The notes below the pieces were generated by a model, which saw nothing but the letters and a program-made list of their open reading frames with translations, did not search any database and was not told where the DNA came from. A stretch of 6,782 bases of DNA, from positions 1 to 6,782 of the forward strand of contig JANYCM010000016.1 in assembly GCA_025360285.1 (NCBI GenBank). Direction: 5' to 3'. Position 1 is the first letter of the stretch; the number at the start of each line of letters is the position of its first letter. The position numbers and the translations under genes were made by a program. Positions 1-6,098 of the stretch are shown here, one piece after another. Source of the DNA: Sphingomonadales bacterium. GTDB taxonomy: Bacteria > Pseudomonadota > Alphaproteobacteria > Sphingomonadales > Sphingomonadaceae.

Positions 1-20
1 AAGCAGCCCCGCGGCGCTAT

Positions 21-40
21 GAGCCAGCGTCCTGGCTTTT
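21..40 (+). terminator. Possible intrinsic terminator of an upstream + strand gene
   Basis: A six-base-pair stem AGCCAG (22-27) / CTGGCT (32-37) encloses a four-base loop, and a run of T follows (37-40). The shape is that of a short rho-independent terminator reading rightward, which would end a gene lying left of the window. The stem is short and the T run is only four bases, so the call is tentative. If correct, the P450 gene begins its own transcript. Confidence 0.35.
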
Positions 41-92
41 CCAGCCCAACCGCCAAAGTCCCGCCACCGCCAAAATATGAGTGGCACTTGAA

Positions 93-107
93 TTACGCGT
101 AGTGTAA
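93..107. promoter_or_regulatory. Candidate operator dyad upstream of the P450
   Basis: The 15-bp segment reads TTACgCgtaGtGTAA, an inverted repeat with five of six arm positions paired around a three-base centre. It lies 65 bp upstream of the P450 start codon in a non-coding stretch that holds no other clear dyad of similar quality. It could be the binding site of a dimeric regulator. CYP153 genes are often inducible, but no regulator gene is visible here and no convincing -35/-10 pair was found beside it. The evidence is positional and structural only. Confidence 0.3.
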
Positions 108-126
108 CAACGCGATCGTGGGGATG

Positions 127-136
127 GAGTCGAGTC
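127..136. promoter_or_regulatory. Two adjoining GANTC (CcrM-type) methylation sites
   Basis: GAGTC occurs twice back to back, at 127-131 and 132-136, about 40 bp before the P450 start. GANTC is the target of the cell-cycle-regulated adenine methylase CcrM in Alphaproteobacteria, and GcrA-type regulators recognise methylated GANTC in promoters. A GcrA-family gene ends this window, so the recognition system is likely present in the cell. Whether these two sites control the P450 is inference. Confidence 0.4.
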
Positions 137-172
137 GTGCGCGAAGCGCGGCCGCTTGATGGGAGACGATGA

Positions 173-1534
173 ATGGCAACGCAGCCGAGCCTGAGCGCCG
201 AAACGCCGATCACGCATACCGTGCCGCGTGAGGATTTTGAGCTGGTCTGGCCGTTGCCGCCGCGCCATCGCCCCGATCTCATGGATTTCAGCGCCGCCTC
301 GCTGAGCAGCTATCTGGCCAAGGCGCCGCTCGATGAAGTCGATATCGCTGATCCGATCTATTGGGAAACCGATAGCCACTGGAATTATTTCAAGCGCTTG
401 CGCGATGAAGCGCCCATTCATTTCACCCATCACAACAGCAACCGCCATCGCGGTTACTGGTCGGTCACCCGCTGGGCCGACATCATGGCGGTGGATACCA
501 ACCATGCGGTGTTTTCGTCCGACGCCCATCTCGGCGGCATCACGCTGTTCGACATGGACCAGGATTTCATCATGCCGATGTTCATCGCCATGGATCAGCC
601 CAAGCATGATGTGCAGAGGAAGGCCGTCAACCCGATCGTATCGGGGCAGAATCTCGCCGATTTCGAAGGCCTGATCCGCAGCCGCACCCAGGAAGTGCTC
701 GATGGCCTGCCGCGCGGCGAAGTGTTTGACTGGGTCGATCGTGTGTCGATCGAACTGACCAGCCGGATGCTGGCGACGCTGTTCGATTTCCCCCAGGAGC
801 ATCGCCGCAAGCTGACCTATTGGTCCGACATTGCGACGGCCGACCCGGAAGTGCCGGGCAACCTGCAGAAGGAAGAACGCCAGGGCGTGCTGCTCGGCAT
901 GTTGCAGGAATTCATGGGACTGTGGAACGCGCGGGTAAATGATCCCGAACCCAAGGGCGATCTGATTTCGATGCTCGCCCATAACCCGGCGACGCGCGAC
1001 ATGCCGCCGATGGAATTCATGGGCAACCTGGTGCTGCTGATTGTCGGCGGCAACGACACGACGCGCAATTCGATCACCGGCGGCCTGTATTTCCTCAGCA
1101 AGAACCCGGCGGAATATGCCAAGCTGCGCGCCAACCATGGCCTGATCGAACCGATGGTAAGCGAGATCATCCGTTACCAGACGCCGCTGGCGCATATGCG
1201 CCGCACCGCGCTGGAGGACACGATCCTGGGTGGCCAGCATATCGCCAAGGGCGATAAGGTGATCATGTGGTATGTCTCGGGCAACCGGGATGAACGGGCG
1301 ATCGAAAACCCCGATGCCTTCATCATCGATCGGCCGCGCGCCCGCCAGCACATGGCCTTTGGTTTCGGCATTCACCGTTGCGTCGGCAACCGCTTGGCCG
1401 AGCTGCAATTGAAGATTCTGTGGGAGGAAATCCTCAAGCGCTTCGACAATATCGAGGTTGTTGCCGAGCCGGAGCGGGTGCCTTCGGCGTTCGTCAAGGG
1501 TTACAAGTCACTGATGGTCCGCATCCCGGCCTGA
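173..1534 (+). CDS. CYP153: Cytochrome P450, CYP153 family (probable alkane/fatty-acid terminal hydroxylase)
   Basis: This 453-residue soluble P450 probably hydroxylates the terminal carbon of medium-chain alkanes, fatty acids or related alkyl substrates, using electrons passed on by a [2Fe-2S] ferredoxin. All core P450 signatures are visible: the I-helix oxygen-activation motif GGNDTT at residues 292-297, the K-helix ExxR at E331/R334, and the haem-binding loop FGFGIHRCVG with the thiolate ligand C403. The loop FGFGIHRCVGNRLAE, the helix after it (LKILWEEI) and the I-helix GGNDTTRNS are characteristic of the CYP153 family. There is no signal peptide or membrane anchor, as usual for bacterial class I P450s. 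The start at 173 is supported by GGGAGA at 161-166 with a 6-base spacer; an ATG at 169 is out of frame. The ferredoxin follows 32 bp downstream. Family assignment is confident; the exact substrate cannot be read from sequence. Confidence 0.95.
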   Translation: MATQPSLSAETPITHTVPREDFELVWPLPPRHRPDLMDFSAASLSSYLAKAPLDEVDIADPIYWETDSHWNYFKRLRDEAPIHFTHHNSNRHRGYWSVTRWADIMAVDTNHAVFSSDAHLGGITLFDMDQDFIMPMFIAMDQPKHDVQRKAVNPIVSGQNLADFEGLIRSRTQEVLDGLPRGEVFDWVDRVSIELTSRMLATLFDFPQEHRRKLTYWSDIATADPEVPGNLQKEERQGVLLGMLQEFMGLWNARVNDPEPKGDLISMLAHNPATRDMPPMEFMGNLVLLIVGGNDTTRNSITGGLYFLSKNPAEYAKLRANHGLIEPMVSEIIRYQTPLAHMRRTALEDTILGGQHIAKGDKVIMWYVSGNRDERAIENPDAFIIDRPRARQHMAFGFGIHRCVGNRLAELQLKILWEEILKRFDNIEVVAEPERVPSAFVKGYKSLMVRIPA

Positions 1535-1566
1535 TTTTTTCGCAATCCAGATTTGCAGGACCAGCA

Positions 1567-1887
1567 ATGGCAACGATCACTTATGTCGAATTCAACGGCA
1601 CGCAGCACCCGGTCGCGGTGGCCGATGGCGTATCGCTGATGGAAGGCGCCTTGCAGAATGGCGTGCCGGGCATCGATGGCGATTGCGGCGGCAATGCCGC
1701 CTGCGCCACCTGCCATGTCTATATCGCCGAAGGCTGGGAGGCGAAGACCGGCAGCAAATCGGAACTGGAAGCCGAAATGCTTGACCTGGCGGAGGGCTTG
1801 CAGGCCAACAGCCGGTTGGCGTGCCAGATCATGGCCAGTGCCGACCTGGATGGGCTGGTGGTGCATATGCCGGCGACGCAGCACTGA
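1567..1887 (+). CDS. [2Fe-2S] ferredoxin, putidaredoxin/adrenodoxin type
   Basis: This 106-residue ferredoxin is the likely electron donor to the upstream P450. The four cluster ligands are C40, C46, C49 and C86, giving C-x5-C-x2-C-x36-C, the spacing of vertebrate-type ferredoxins such as putidaredoxin and adrenodoxin that serve class I P450 systems. The length equals that of putidaredoxin. The acidic stretch between C49 and C86 (several Glu and Asp around residues 66-76) is the region that usually contacts the reductase and the P450. The reading frame is open further upstream into the P450 gene, but the start at 1567 fits the family N-terminus and has AGGA at 1557-1560 with a 6-base spacer. 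It is probably cotranscribed with the P450. No NAD(P)H-dependent ferredoxin reductase follows within the window, so that partner must be encoded elsewhere. Confidence 0.94.
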   Translation: MATITYVEFNGTQHPVAVADGVSLMEGALQNGVPGIDGDCGGNAACATCHVYIAEGWEAKTGSKSELEAEMLDLAEGLQANSRLACQIMASADLDGLVVHMPATQH

Positions 1888-1936
1888 TTGTCTGCCATTG
1901 GCGGGCTGTAACGATAACTTTCTGGGGAGCCCTGCC

Positions 1937-2458
1937 ATGCCGCTGTCACTTCACGATGCCTTTGTCCCCTCGGCCCGCCAGATCGTCGCGGCGTGTGAGG
2001 CGCTGATCGCCAAGGCGGAAGTGCATTGTGCCGAACATGGTGTCGATCCGGCCGACATGATCGCCGCGCAACTGGCGCCCGACATGGCGGCGGTGCCGTT
2101 CCAGGTGTTTTCCGTGGCGCATCATACCGCCGGCGCCATTGCCGGGGTGCGGGCCGGCAAATTCTCGCCGGACCGGCCGCATGGCGAACAAAGCTTTGCC
2201 ACGCTGAAGGCCATGGTTGCCGCGGCGGGGGCGGACCTGGCGGGGCTCGATCCAGCGGAGCTCGACAGCTATATGGGCAAGCCGGTGACATTCATGCTCG
2301 GCACCATGGAAATGCCGTTCACGGCGGAAAATTTCCTGCTGTCGTTCAGCCAGCCGAACTATTATTTCCATGCCACGACATTCTACGACATCCTGCGCCA
2401 CAAGGGCGTCAAGATCGGCAAGCGCGACTTCATGGGGGCGCCGCGCATCGGGGTTTAG
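1937..2458 (+). CDS. DUF1993 domain-containing protein
   Basis: This 173-residue protein of unknown function matches what I know of the DUF1993 family, which is thought to share a helical-bundle fold with the DinB-like superfamily. The most recognisable segment is near the C-terminus (about residues 140-167): a PNYYFHATTFYDILRHKGV block followed by GKRDFMG, the usual family signature. Histidines H62, H63, H145 and H155 are candidate metal ligands by analogy with DinB-type proteins, but this is not established for the family. There is no signal peptide. The start at 1937 is supported by GGGGAG at 1924-1929 with a 7-base spacer; the same frame is open upstream across the ferredoxin gene without coding character. 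It lies 49 bp after the ferredoxin with no clear terminator between, so it is probably the third gene of the P450 unit. A role in that pathway is not demonstrated. Confidence 0.85.
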   Translation: MPLSLHDAFVPSARQIVAACEALIAKAEVHCAEHGVDPADMIAAQLAPDMAAVPFQVFSVAHHTAGAIAGVRAGKFSPDRPHGEQSFATLKAMVAAAGADLAGLDPAELDSYMGKPVTFMLGTMEMPFTAENFLLSFSQPNYYFHATTFYDILRHKGVKIGKRDFMGAPRIGV

Positions 2459-2460
2459 GA

Positions 2461-2496
2461 GCGGTTCACCGTCTGCACTGACGTAAGGCGAACCGT
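2461..2496. terminator. Hairpin in the convergent gap between DUF1993 and alaC
   Basis: The 37-bp gap between the two facing genes carries an inverted repeat: CGGTTCACC (2462-2470) pairs with GGCGAACCG (2487-2495) with one mismatch, and a G-T wobble at 2461/2496 extends it by one. The loop region contains a further GTC/GAC pairing (2471-2473 with 2480-2482). It overlaps the last base of the alaC stop codon. There is no T run on either side, so it is at best a weak or factor-assisted bidirectional terminator, or a hairpin protecting 3' ends. Confidence 0.4.
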
Positions 2497-3701
2497 CACC
2501 CCGCCCGCGCCGGGGTGTTGACGCCCATCGAGGCCAGATATTTGCGCACGTTCCGTGCCGCCTGGCGCAGCCGTTGTTCATTTTCGACCATGGCGATGCG
2601 GACAAAGCCTTCACCGTCTTCGCCATAGCCAACCCCCGGCGCCACCGCGACGCCGGCATGGGTGAGCAGCTGCTTGGAAAATTCCAGGCTACCGAGATGG
2701 TTCAGCGCCGGGGGCAGGGGGGCCCAGCAGAACATGCTGGCGCGCGGCGGCGGAATGTCCCAGCCCGCACGGCCGAAGCTTTCGACCAGCACGTCGCGGC
2801 GGCGATGATAGAGCAGCCGGTTGGTTTCGACGATATCCTGCGGGCCGTTGATCGCCGCCACCGCCGCCGCCTGGATCGGCGTGAAGGCGCCATAATCGAG
2901 ATAGGATTTGACCCGCGTCAGCGCGCCGATCAGCGTCTTGTTGCCGACGGCGAAACCGATCCGCCAGCCCGCCATCGAATAGGTTTTGCTCATCGAGGTA
3001 AATTCGATCGCGACATCCTTGGCGCCCGGCACTTGCAGGATCGACGGCGTCGGCTGGCCGTCGAAATAGATTTCGGAGTACGCCAGGTCCGACAGCACCC
3101 AGATCTGGTGCTTCTTGGCAAAGGCGACGACGCGTTCATAAAACGCCAGATCTACGGTTTCGGCAGTGGGGTTCGACGGATAGCCCATCACCAGCACCGA
3201 AGGCTTGGGCACGGTGAACTTCATGGCGCGTTCCAGCGCTTCGAAATAGCGTTCGTCGGGCGTCGTCGGCACGCTGCGGATCGTGGCGCCGGCGATGATG
3301 AAGCCGAAGGTGTGGATGGGGTAGCTGGGGTTCGGTGCCAGCACCACGTCGCCGGGGGCGGTGATCGCCTGGGCCAGGTTGGCGAGGCCTTCCTTGGAAC
3401 CCAGGGTCACCACGACTTCGCTGTCGGGATCGACATCGACGCCGAAGCGCCGGGCGTAATAGCCGGCCTGGGCCTTGCGCAGGCCGGGGATGCCCTTGGA
3501 GGCCGAATAGCCATGGGCATCGGGCTTGGCGGCGACTTCGCACAGTTTGGCAATCACGTGCGGCGGCGGCGGCAGATCGGGGTTGCCCATGCCGAGATCG
3601 ATGATGTCATCCCCCCGCGCGCGCGCGGCCGCCCGCATCGCATTGACTTCGGCGATGACATAGGGCGGCAGGCGCTTGATGCGGTAGAATTCTTCGGACA
3701 T
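2496..3701 (-). CDS. alaC: PLP-dependent class I/II aminotransferase, AlaC type
   Basis: This 401-residue fold-type I aminotransferase closely resembles E. coli AlaC, which makes alanine from pyruvate and glutamate; homologues are often labelled LL-diaminopimelate aminotransferase. Visible residues include the N-terminal RLPPYV block, GMGNPD (37-42), the HGYSASKGIP segment (63-72), N177 in SNPTA, D205 (expected to bind the pyridine nitrogen), Y208, the Schiff-base lysine K239 in SMSKTYSMAGWRIGF, R247 for phosphate binding and R368 for the substrate carboxylate. All catalytic positions are intact. The start at 3701 gives MSEEFYRIKRLPPYV, matching the family; the frame stays open to 3776 but that extension runs into a terminator stem. 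No strong Shine-Dalgarno sequence precedes 3701 (only GAAAG, nine bases away). A consensus -10 box lies about 49 bases upstream. Substrate choice between alanine and other amino acids cannot be fixed from sequence. Confidence 0.9.
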   Translation of the reverse strand: MSEEFYRIKRLPPYVIAEVNAMRAAARARGDDIIDLGMGNPDLPPPPHVIAKLCEVAAKPDAHGYSASKGIPGLRKAQAGYYARRFGVDVDPDSEVVVTLGSKEGLANLAQAITAPGDVVLAPNPSYPIHTFGFIIAGATIRSVPTTPDERYFEALERAMKFTVPKPSVLVMGYPSNPTAETVDLAFYERVVAFAKKHQIWVLSDLAYSEIYFDGQPTPSILQVPGAKDVAIEFTSMSKTYSMAGWRIGFAVGNKTLIGALTRVKSYLDYGAFTPIQAAAVAAINGPQDIVETNRLLYHRRRDVLVESFGRAGWDIPPPRASMFCWAPLPPALNHLGSLEFSKQLLTHAGVAVAPGVGYGEDGEGFVRIAMVENEQRLRQAARNVRKYLASMGVNTPARAG

Positions 3702-3749
3702 CGTCAGGGGCTTTCGGAAGGCTTGAACGCGGATAACCGGGCAGGCAGC

Positions 3750-3755
3750 ATTATA
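3750..3755 (-). promoter_or_regulatory. Consensus -10 box (TATAAT), probable alaC promoter
   Basis: On the minus strand the hexamer TATAAT occurs 48 bases upstream of the alaC start codon, which predicts transcription from about position 3743 and a leader of roughly 40 bases. At 16-18 bases upstream of it no TTGACA-like -35 is seen; that position falls in the loop of the terminator hairpin of the preceding gene. It is also not an extended -10. A perfect -10 in GC-rich DNA at this position is suggestive, but the missing -35 keeps confidence moderate. Confidence 0.45.
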
Positions 3756-3788
3756 CAACAAAACGGGCGGGGGCACCGCCCCCGCCCG
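3756..3788 (-). terminator. Strong rho-independent terminator of the small secreted-protein gene
   Basis: A perfect 11-bp GC stem, CGGGCGGGGGC (3764-3774) with its complement at 3778-3788, closes a 3-base loop. On the minus strand it is followed by TTTTGTTG (3763-3756). It begins 28 bases after the stop codon of the gene at 3817-4125, so it ends that transcript. On the plus strand no T run follows, so termination is one-directional. Confidence 0.88.
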
Positions 3789-3816
3789 CCATGCGAACCG
3801 AAACGGTGCTGATGCT

Positions 3817-4125
3817 TTACTTCGGTGCGGCGTCCGTTGTCGTGGTCGTCGTCACCGTTTTCTTTGCGGCCTTGTGATGGGCCTTTTTCTTCATCGGTGC
3901 CGGTGCATCCTTGTCGGACATGCCGGCGTTGGGCGTCCAGGCGCCGGACTTGGCGTCACGGGCATCGGCCTGCGCACCGCTCATGGCGCGGGCTTCCTGG
4001 CCCTTGGTCTGCTGGCAGGCGTCCTTCACCGTGGCGCTGCACGGCGGCAGGGCGGCGGGCGCCGCCTGGGCGAGGACGGGCGCGGCGAACAGGGCGGCGG
4101 TCAGGAACAGCATCGGCTTGATCAT
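3817..4125 (-). CDS. Small exported Lys/Thr-rich protein of unknown function
   Basis: I do not recognise this 102-residue protein. It begins with a clear Sec signal peptide: MIKP, a hydrophobic core at about residues 5-18 and an AQA site, so cleavage is likely after residue 19 or 21, leaving about 81 periplasmic residues. Two cysteines, C29 and C37, sit seven residues apart just after the cleavage site and could form a disulphide. The middle is polar and Ala-rich (about 40-78). The tail is strongly basic, with KKK, a HH pair and another KK (79-89), then a run of six threonines (92-97). No known domain is evident. The start at 4125 has GGGAGA six bases upstream; the frame stays open to 4284 but the extra residues would bury the signal peptide. 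It is transcribed divergently from phaC and ends in a strong terminator, so it is a monocistronic unit. Existence is likely; function is unknown. Confidence 0.75.
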   Translation of the reverse strand: MIKPMLFLTAALFAAPVLAQAAPAALPPCSATVKDACQQTKGQEARAMSGAQADARDAKSGAWTPNAGMSDKDAPAPMKKKAHHKAAKKTVTTTTTTDAAPK

Positions 4126-4303
4126 GAAGATTCTCCCGCTTGGCGCCGGCGTATCATACCGGTCACTCAAAGCCATAATCCCGAATGCGGCCGACTGAAA
4201 GAGTCGAAATTGCCCACCGATCGACACCATCGCCGCCGCAAAGGGCTTGGCCGCACCCGGCTTCGGGTCCATCATGCCGCGCAAGTTTTGGGGAGTATGA
4301 GCG
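4126..4303. promoter_or_regulatory. Divergent intergenic region between the secreted-protein gene and phaC
   Basis: These 178 bases must hold the promoters for both divergent genes. On the minus strand a -10-like TATGAT (4158-4153) lies 28 bases before the secreted-protein start and overlaps a perfect 9-bp dyad GTATCATAC (4151-4159), but no good -35 is seen. On the plus strand CATAAT (4174-4179) is a weak -10 candidate without a -35. Two GANTC sites occur, GATTC at 4129-4133 (between the ribosome-binding site and start of the secreted-protein gene) and GAGTC at 4201-4205. A small hairpin ACCCG/CGGGT lies at 4255-4268. The phaC Shine-Dalgarno GGGGAG is at 4290-4295. Confidence 0.4.
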
Positions 4304-6058
4304 ATGGCCGATGAGCCGGCGGCAGTGCAGCCGATCGAAGCCTTTCAGAAATGGACGGAACTGGCCGGGCGCGGCCAGCAGTTGATGATGGAATTCTGGG
4401 CAAAGGAGCCCGACATGCTGCCGCCCTCCGATCCGATGGGTATCATGGCGACCTGGCAGCGCGCCACCGCGGCGGCGCTGGCCGATCCGCAGCGGTTGTT
4501 CGACCTGCAAACCCGCTACATGACCGATGCGATGGCGCTGTGGCAGTCCTTCCTGACGCCCGGCGCCACGGCATCGCCGGTGGCGGCGGTGAAGGACAAG
4601 CGCTTTTCCGGCGAGGCCTGGCAACAGGCGCCGGCCTTTGATTTCATGCGGCAATCCTATCTGCTCGCTTCGCAATATGTCATGGAGGCGAGCAGCGGCA
4701 TCGAAGGCCTGGCGCCGCACGAAAAGGCCAAGGCGCAATTTCTGGTCAAACAATTCGTCGATGCCATGTCGCCTTCGAATTTCGCGCTCACCAACCCCGA
4801 AGTGCTGAAAAAGACCGTCGAAACCGGGGGCAGCAATTTGCTGAAGGGCCTGGAACATCTGCTGGGTGACTTGCAGGCAGGCCGGATGAAGATGACCGAC
4901 GAAAACGCCTTTGAAGTGGGCCGCAACGTCGCCATCACGCCGGGCAAAGTGGTGTTTGAAAACCGGCTGTTCCAGTTGATCCAGTACAGCCCGACCACTG
5001 AAACGGTGTTCGCTACCCCGCTGCTGATCTTCCCGCCATGGATCAACAAATTCTACATCCTCGATCTGACGGCCGAAAAAAGCTTCATCCGCTGGGCGGT
5101 CGAACAGGGGCTGACGGTGTTCGTCACGAGCTGGAAGAATGCCGATGCCAGCCTCGCCGATGTGACGCTGGACAGCTATGTCGGCGAAGGGCAGCTGACG
5201 GCGCTCGATACGGTGCTGGACATCTGCAAGGTCAAATCCGCCCATGTCATCGGCTATTGCGTGGCCGGCACGACGCTGGCGGCGACGCTGGCTGTTCTTG
5301 CGGCGCGCGGGCAGGCGGCCAAGGTGGCAAGCGCCACCTTCTTCACGGCGCAGGTCGACATGAGCGAATGCGGCGAGCTTTCGGTGTTCGTCGATGAGGC
5401 CGGGCTTGAAGCGGTGGCGCGGCTGACAGCCGACAAGCCCTGGCTGGATGGCCGCAACATGGCGATGACGTTCAACATGCTGCGATCGAATGATCTGATC
5501 TGGAACTATGTCGTCAACAACTATCTGATGGGGAAGGATTATTTTCCCTTCGACCTGCTCTATTGGAACAGCGACGCGACCAATGTGCCGGCGTTGTGGC
5601 ACCGGTCGTATCTGGAGGACATCTACCGCGACAATCTGCTGGTGAAGCCCGGCGGCATCACCGTGCTCGGCGTGCCCATCGACCTGACGACGGTCGCCAC
5701 CCCCAGCTATATCCAGGGCGGCAAGGAAGATCATATCGCCCCAGCGCGATCGGCGTACAAGCTGACCAGCTATTTCACCGGCGAAAAGCGCTTCGTGCTG
5801 GCCGGGTCCGGGCATATCGCCGGCGTCGTCAACCCGCCATCGCAGCACAAATACCAATATTGGACGAGCGACGTCCTGCCGGAACGGTTCGACGAGTTTG
5901 TGGCGGGGGCTGTCGAGACCAAGGGCAGTTGGTGGCCGGATTGGATCAGCTGGCTGGCACCGCGTTCCGGCGCTCAGGTGAAGCCGCGGGTGCCGGGGAC
6001 GGGGAAATACAAGGCGATCGAGGACGCGCCGGGGCGGTATGTGAAAGAGCGGATATAG
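4304..6058 (+). CDS. phaC: Class I polyhydroxyalkanoate synthase (PhaC)
   Basis: This 584-residue enzyme polymerises (R)-3-hydroxyacyl-CoA into polyhydroxyalkanoate on cytoplasmic granules. Its length is close to the 589 residues of the Cupriavidus necator class I enzyme. The N-terminal PhaC_N region covers about residues 80-250 and is followed by an alpha/beta-hydrolase catalytic domain. The catalytic triad is visible: nucleophile C319 in GYCVAGTT, D476 in GGKEDHIAP and H504 in GSGHIAG. Family landmarks such as PPWINKFYILDL, FVTSWKN, WNSDATN and VVNPP are all present. The usual lipase box G-x-C-x-G-G reads G-Y-C-V-A-G here, with alanine at the first of the two glycines. The start at 4304 is supported by GGGGAG at 4290-4295 with an 8-base spacer; an ATG at 4297 is out of frame. 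A cupin gene follows 40 bp later. No phaA, phaB, phasin or depolymerase gene is in the window. Confidence 0.97.
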   Translation: MADEPAAVQPIEAFQKWTELAGRGQQLMMEFWAKEPDMLPPSDPMGIMATWQRATAAALADPQRLFDLQTRYMTDAMALWQSFLTPGATASPVAAVKDKRFSGEAWQQAPAFDFMRQSYLLASQYVMEASSGIEGLAPHEKAKAQFLVKQFVDAMSPSNFALTNPEVLKKTVETGGSNLLKGLEHLLGDLQAGRMKMTDENAFEVGRNVAITPGKVVFENRLFQLIQYSPTTETVFATPLLIFPPWINKFYILDLTAEKSFIRWAVEQGLTVFVTSWKNADASLADVTLDSYVGEGQLTALDTVLDICKVKSAHVIGYCVAGTTLAATLAVLAARGQAAKVASATFFTAQVDMSECGELSVFVDEAGLEAVARLTADKPWLDGRNMAMTFNMLRSNDLIWNYVVNNYLMGKDYFPFDLLYWNSDATNVPALWHRSYLEDIYRDNLLVKPGGITVLGVPIDLTTVATPSYIQGGKEDHIAPARSAYKLTSYFTGEKRFVLAGSGHIAGVVNPPSQHKYQYWTSDVLPERFDEFVAGAVETKGSWWPDWISWLAPRSGAQVKPRVPGTGKYKAIEDAPGRYVKERI

Positions 6059-6060
6059 AC

Positions 6061-6092
6061 TCCCTTCCCGCAAGGGGGCGGGAGAAGGAGGG
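6061..6092 (+). promoter_or_regulatory. Hairpin and strong ribosome-binding site before the cupin gene
   Basis: In the 40-bp gap after phaC, TTCCCGC (6065-6071) pairs with GCGGGAG (6078-6084), a 7-bp stem (outermost pair is a wobble) with a 6-base loop. The Shine-Dalgarno AGGAGG (6086-6091) begins two bases after the stem, with 7 bases to the cupin ATG. A GANTC site (GACTC, 6058-6062) overlaps the last base of the phaC stop codon. There is no T run, so this is not a typical terminator; it may tune translation or stabilise the phaC 3' end. Confidence 0.4.
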
Positions 6093-6098
6093 ACATCC

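Noticed and set aside
1..87. A minus-strand frame from GTG at 87 running off the left edge, as a divergent regulator gene
   Set aside because: There is no Shine-Dalgarno sequence, the predicted residues are Trp-rich and unlike a regulator N-terminus, and the start is non-ATG; too weak to call.
1..102. An open frame from the left edge to TAG at 100-102 as the tail of an upstream gene
   Set aside because: The 33 residues are Pro-rich with no recognisable end, and a terminator-like hairpin at 21-40 would lie inside it; non-coding leader is more likely.
17..1408. A 463-codon open frame on the minus strand across the P450 gene
   Set aside because: It lies fully antisense to a gene with all P450 motifs; its product is His/Arg/Gln-rich without recognisable domains, and long antisense frames are a known effect of codon bias in GC-rich genomes.
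1535..1566. T6 run directly after the P450 stop codon as a terminator
   Set aside because: No stable hairpin precedes the T run, and the ferredoxin with its own ribosome-binding site follows immediately, which fits cotranscription.
2574..3812. A 412-codon open frame on the plus strand across alaC
   Set aside because: It is antisense to a complete aminotransferase with intact catalytic residues, has a composition typical of a shadow frame, and reads through the terminator stem.
4126..4284. Upstream extension of the secreted-protein gene (53 more codons in frame)
   Set aside because: It would place the signal peptide in the interior; the start at 4125 has its own well-spaced GGGAGA.
6061..6084. 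Hairpin after phaC as a dispersed palindromic repeat
   Set aside because: Only one copy is present in the window and the stem is just 7 bp, so repeat status cannot be supported here.
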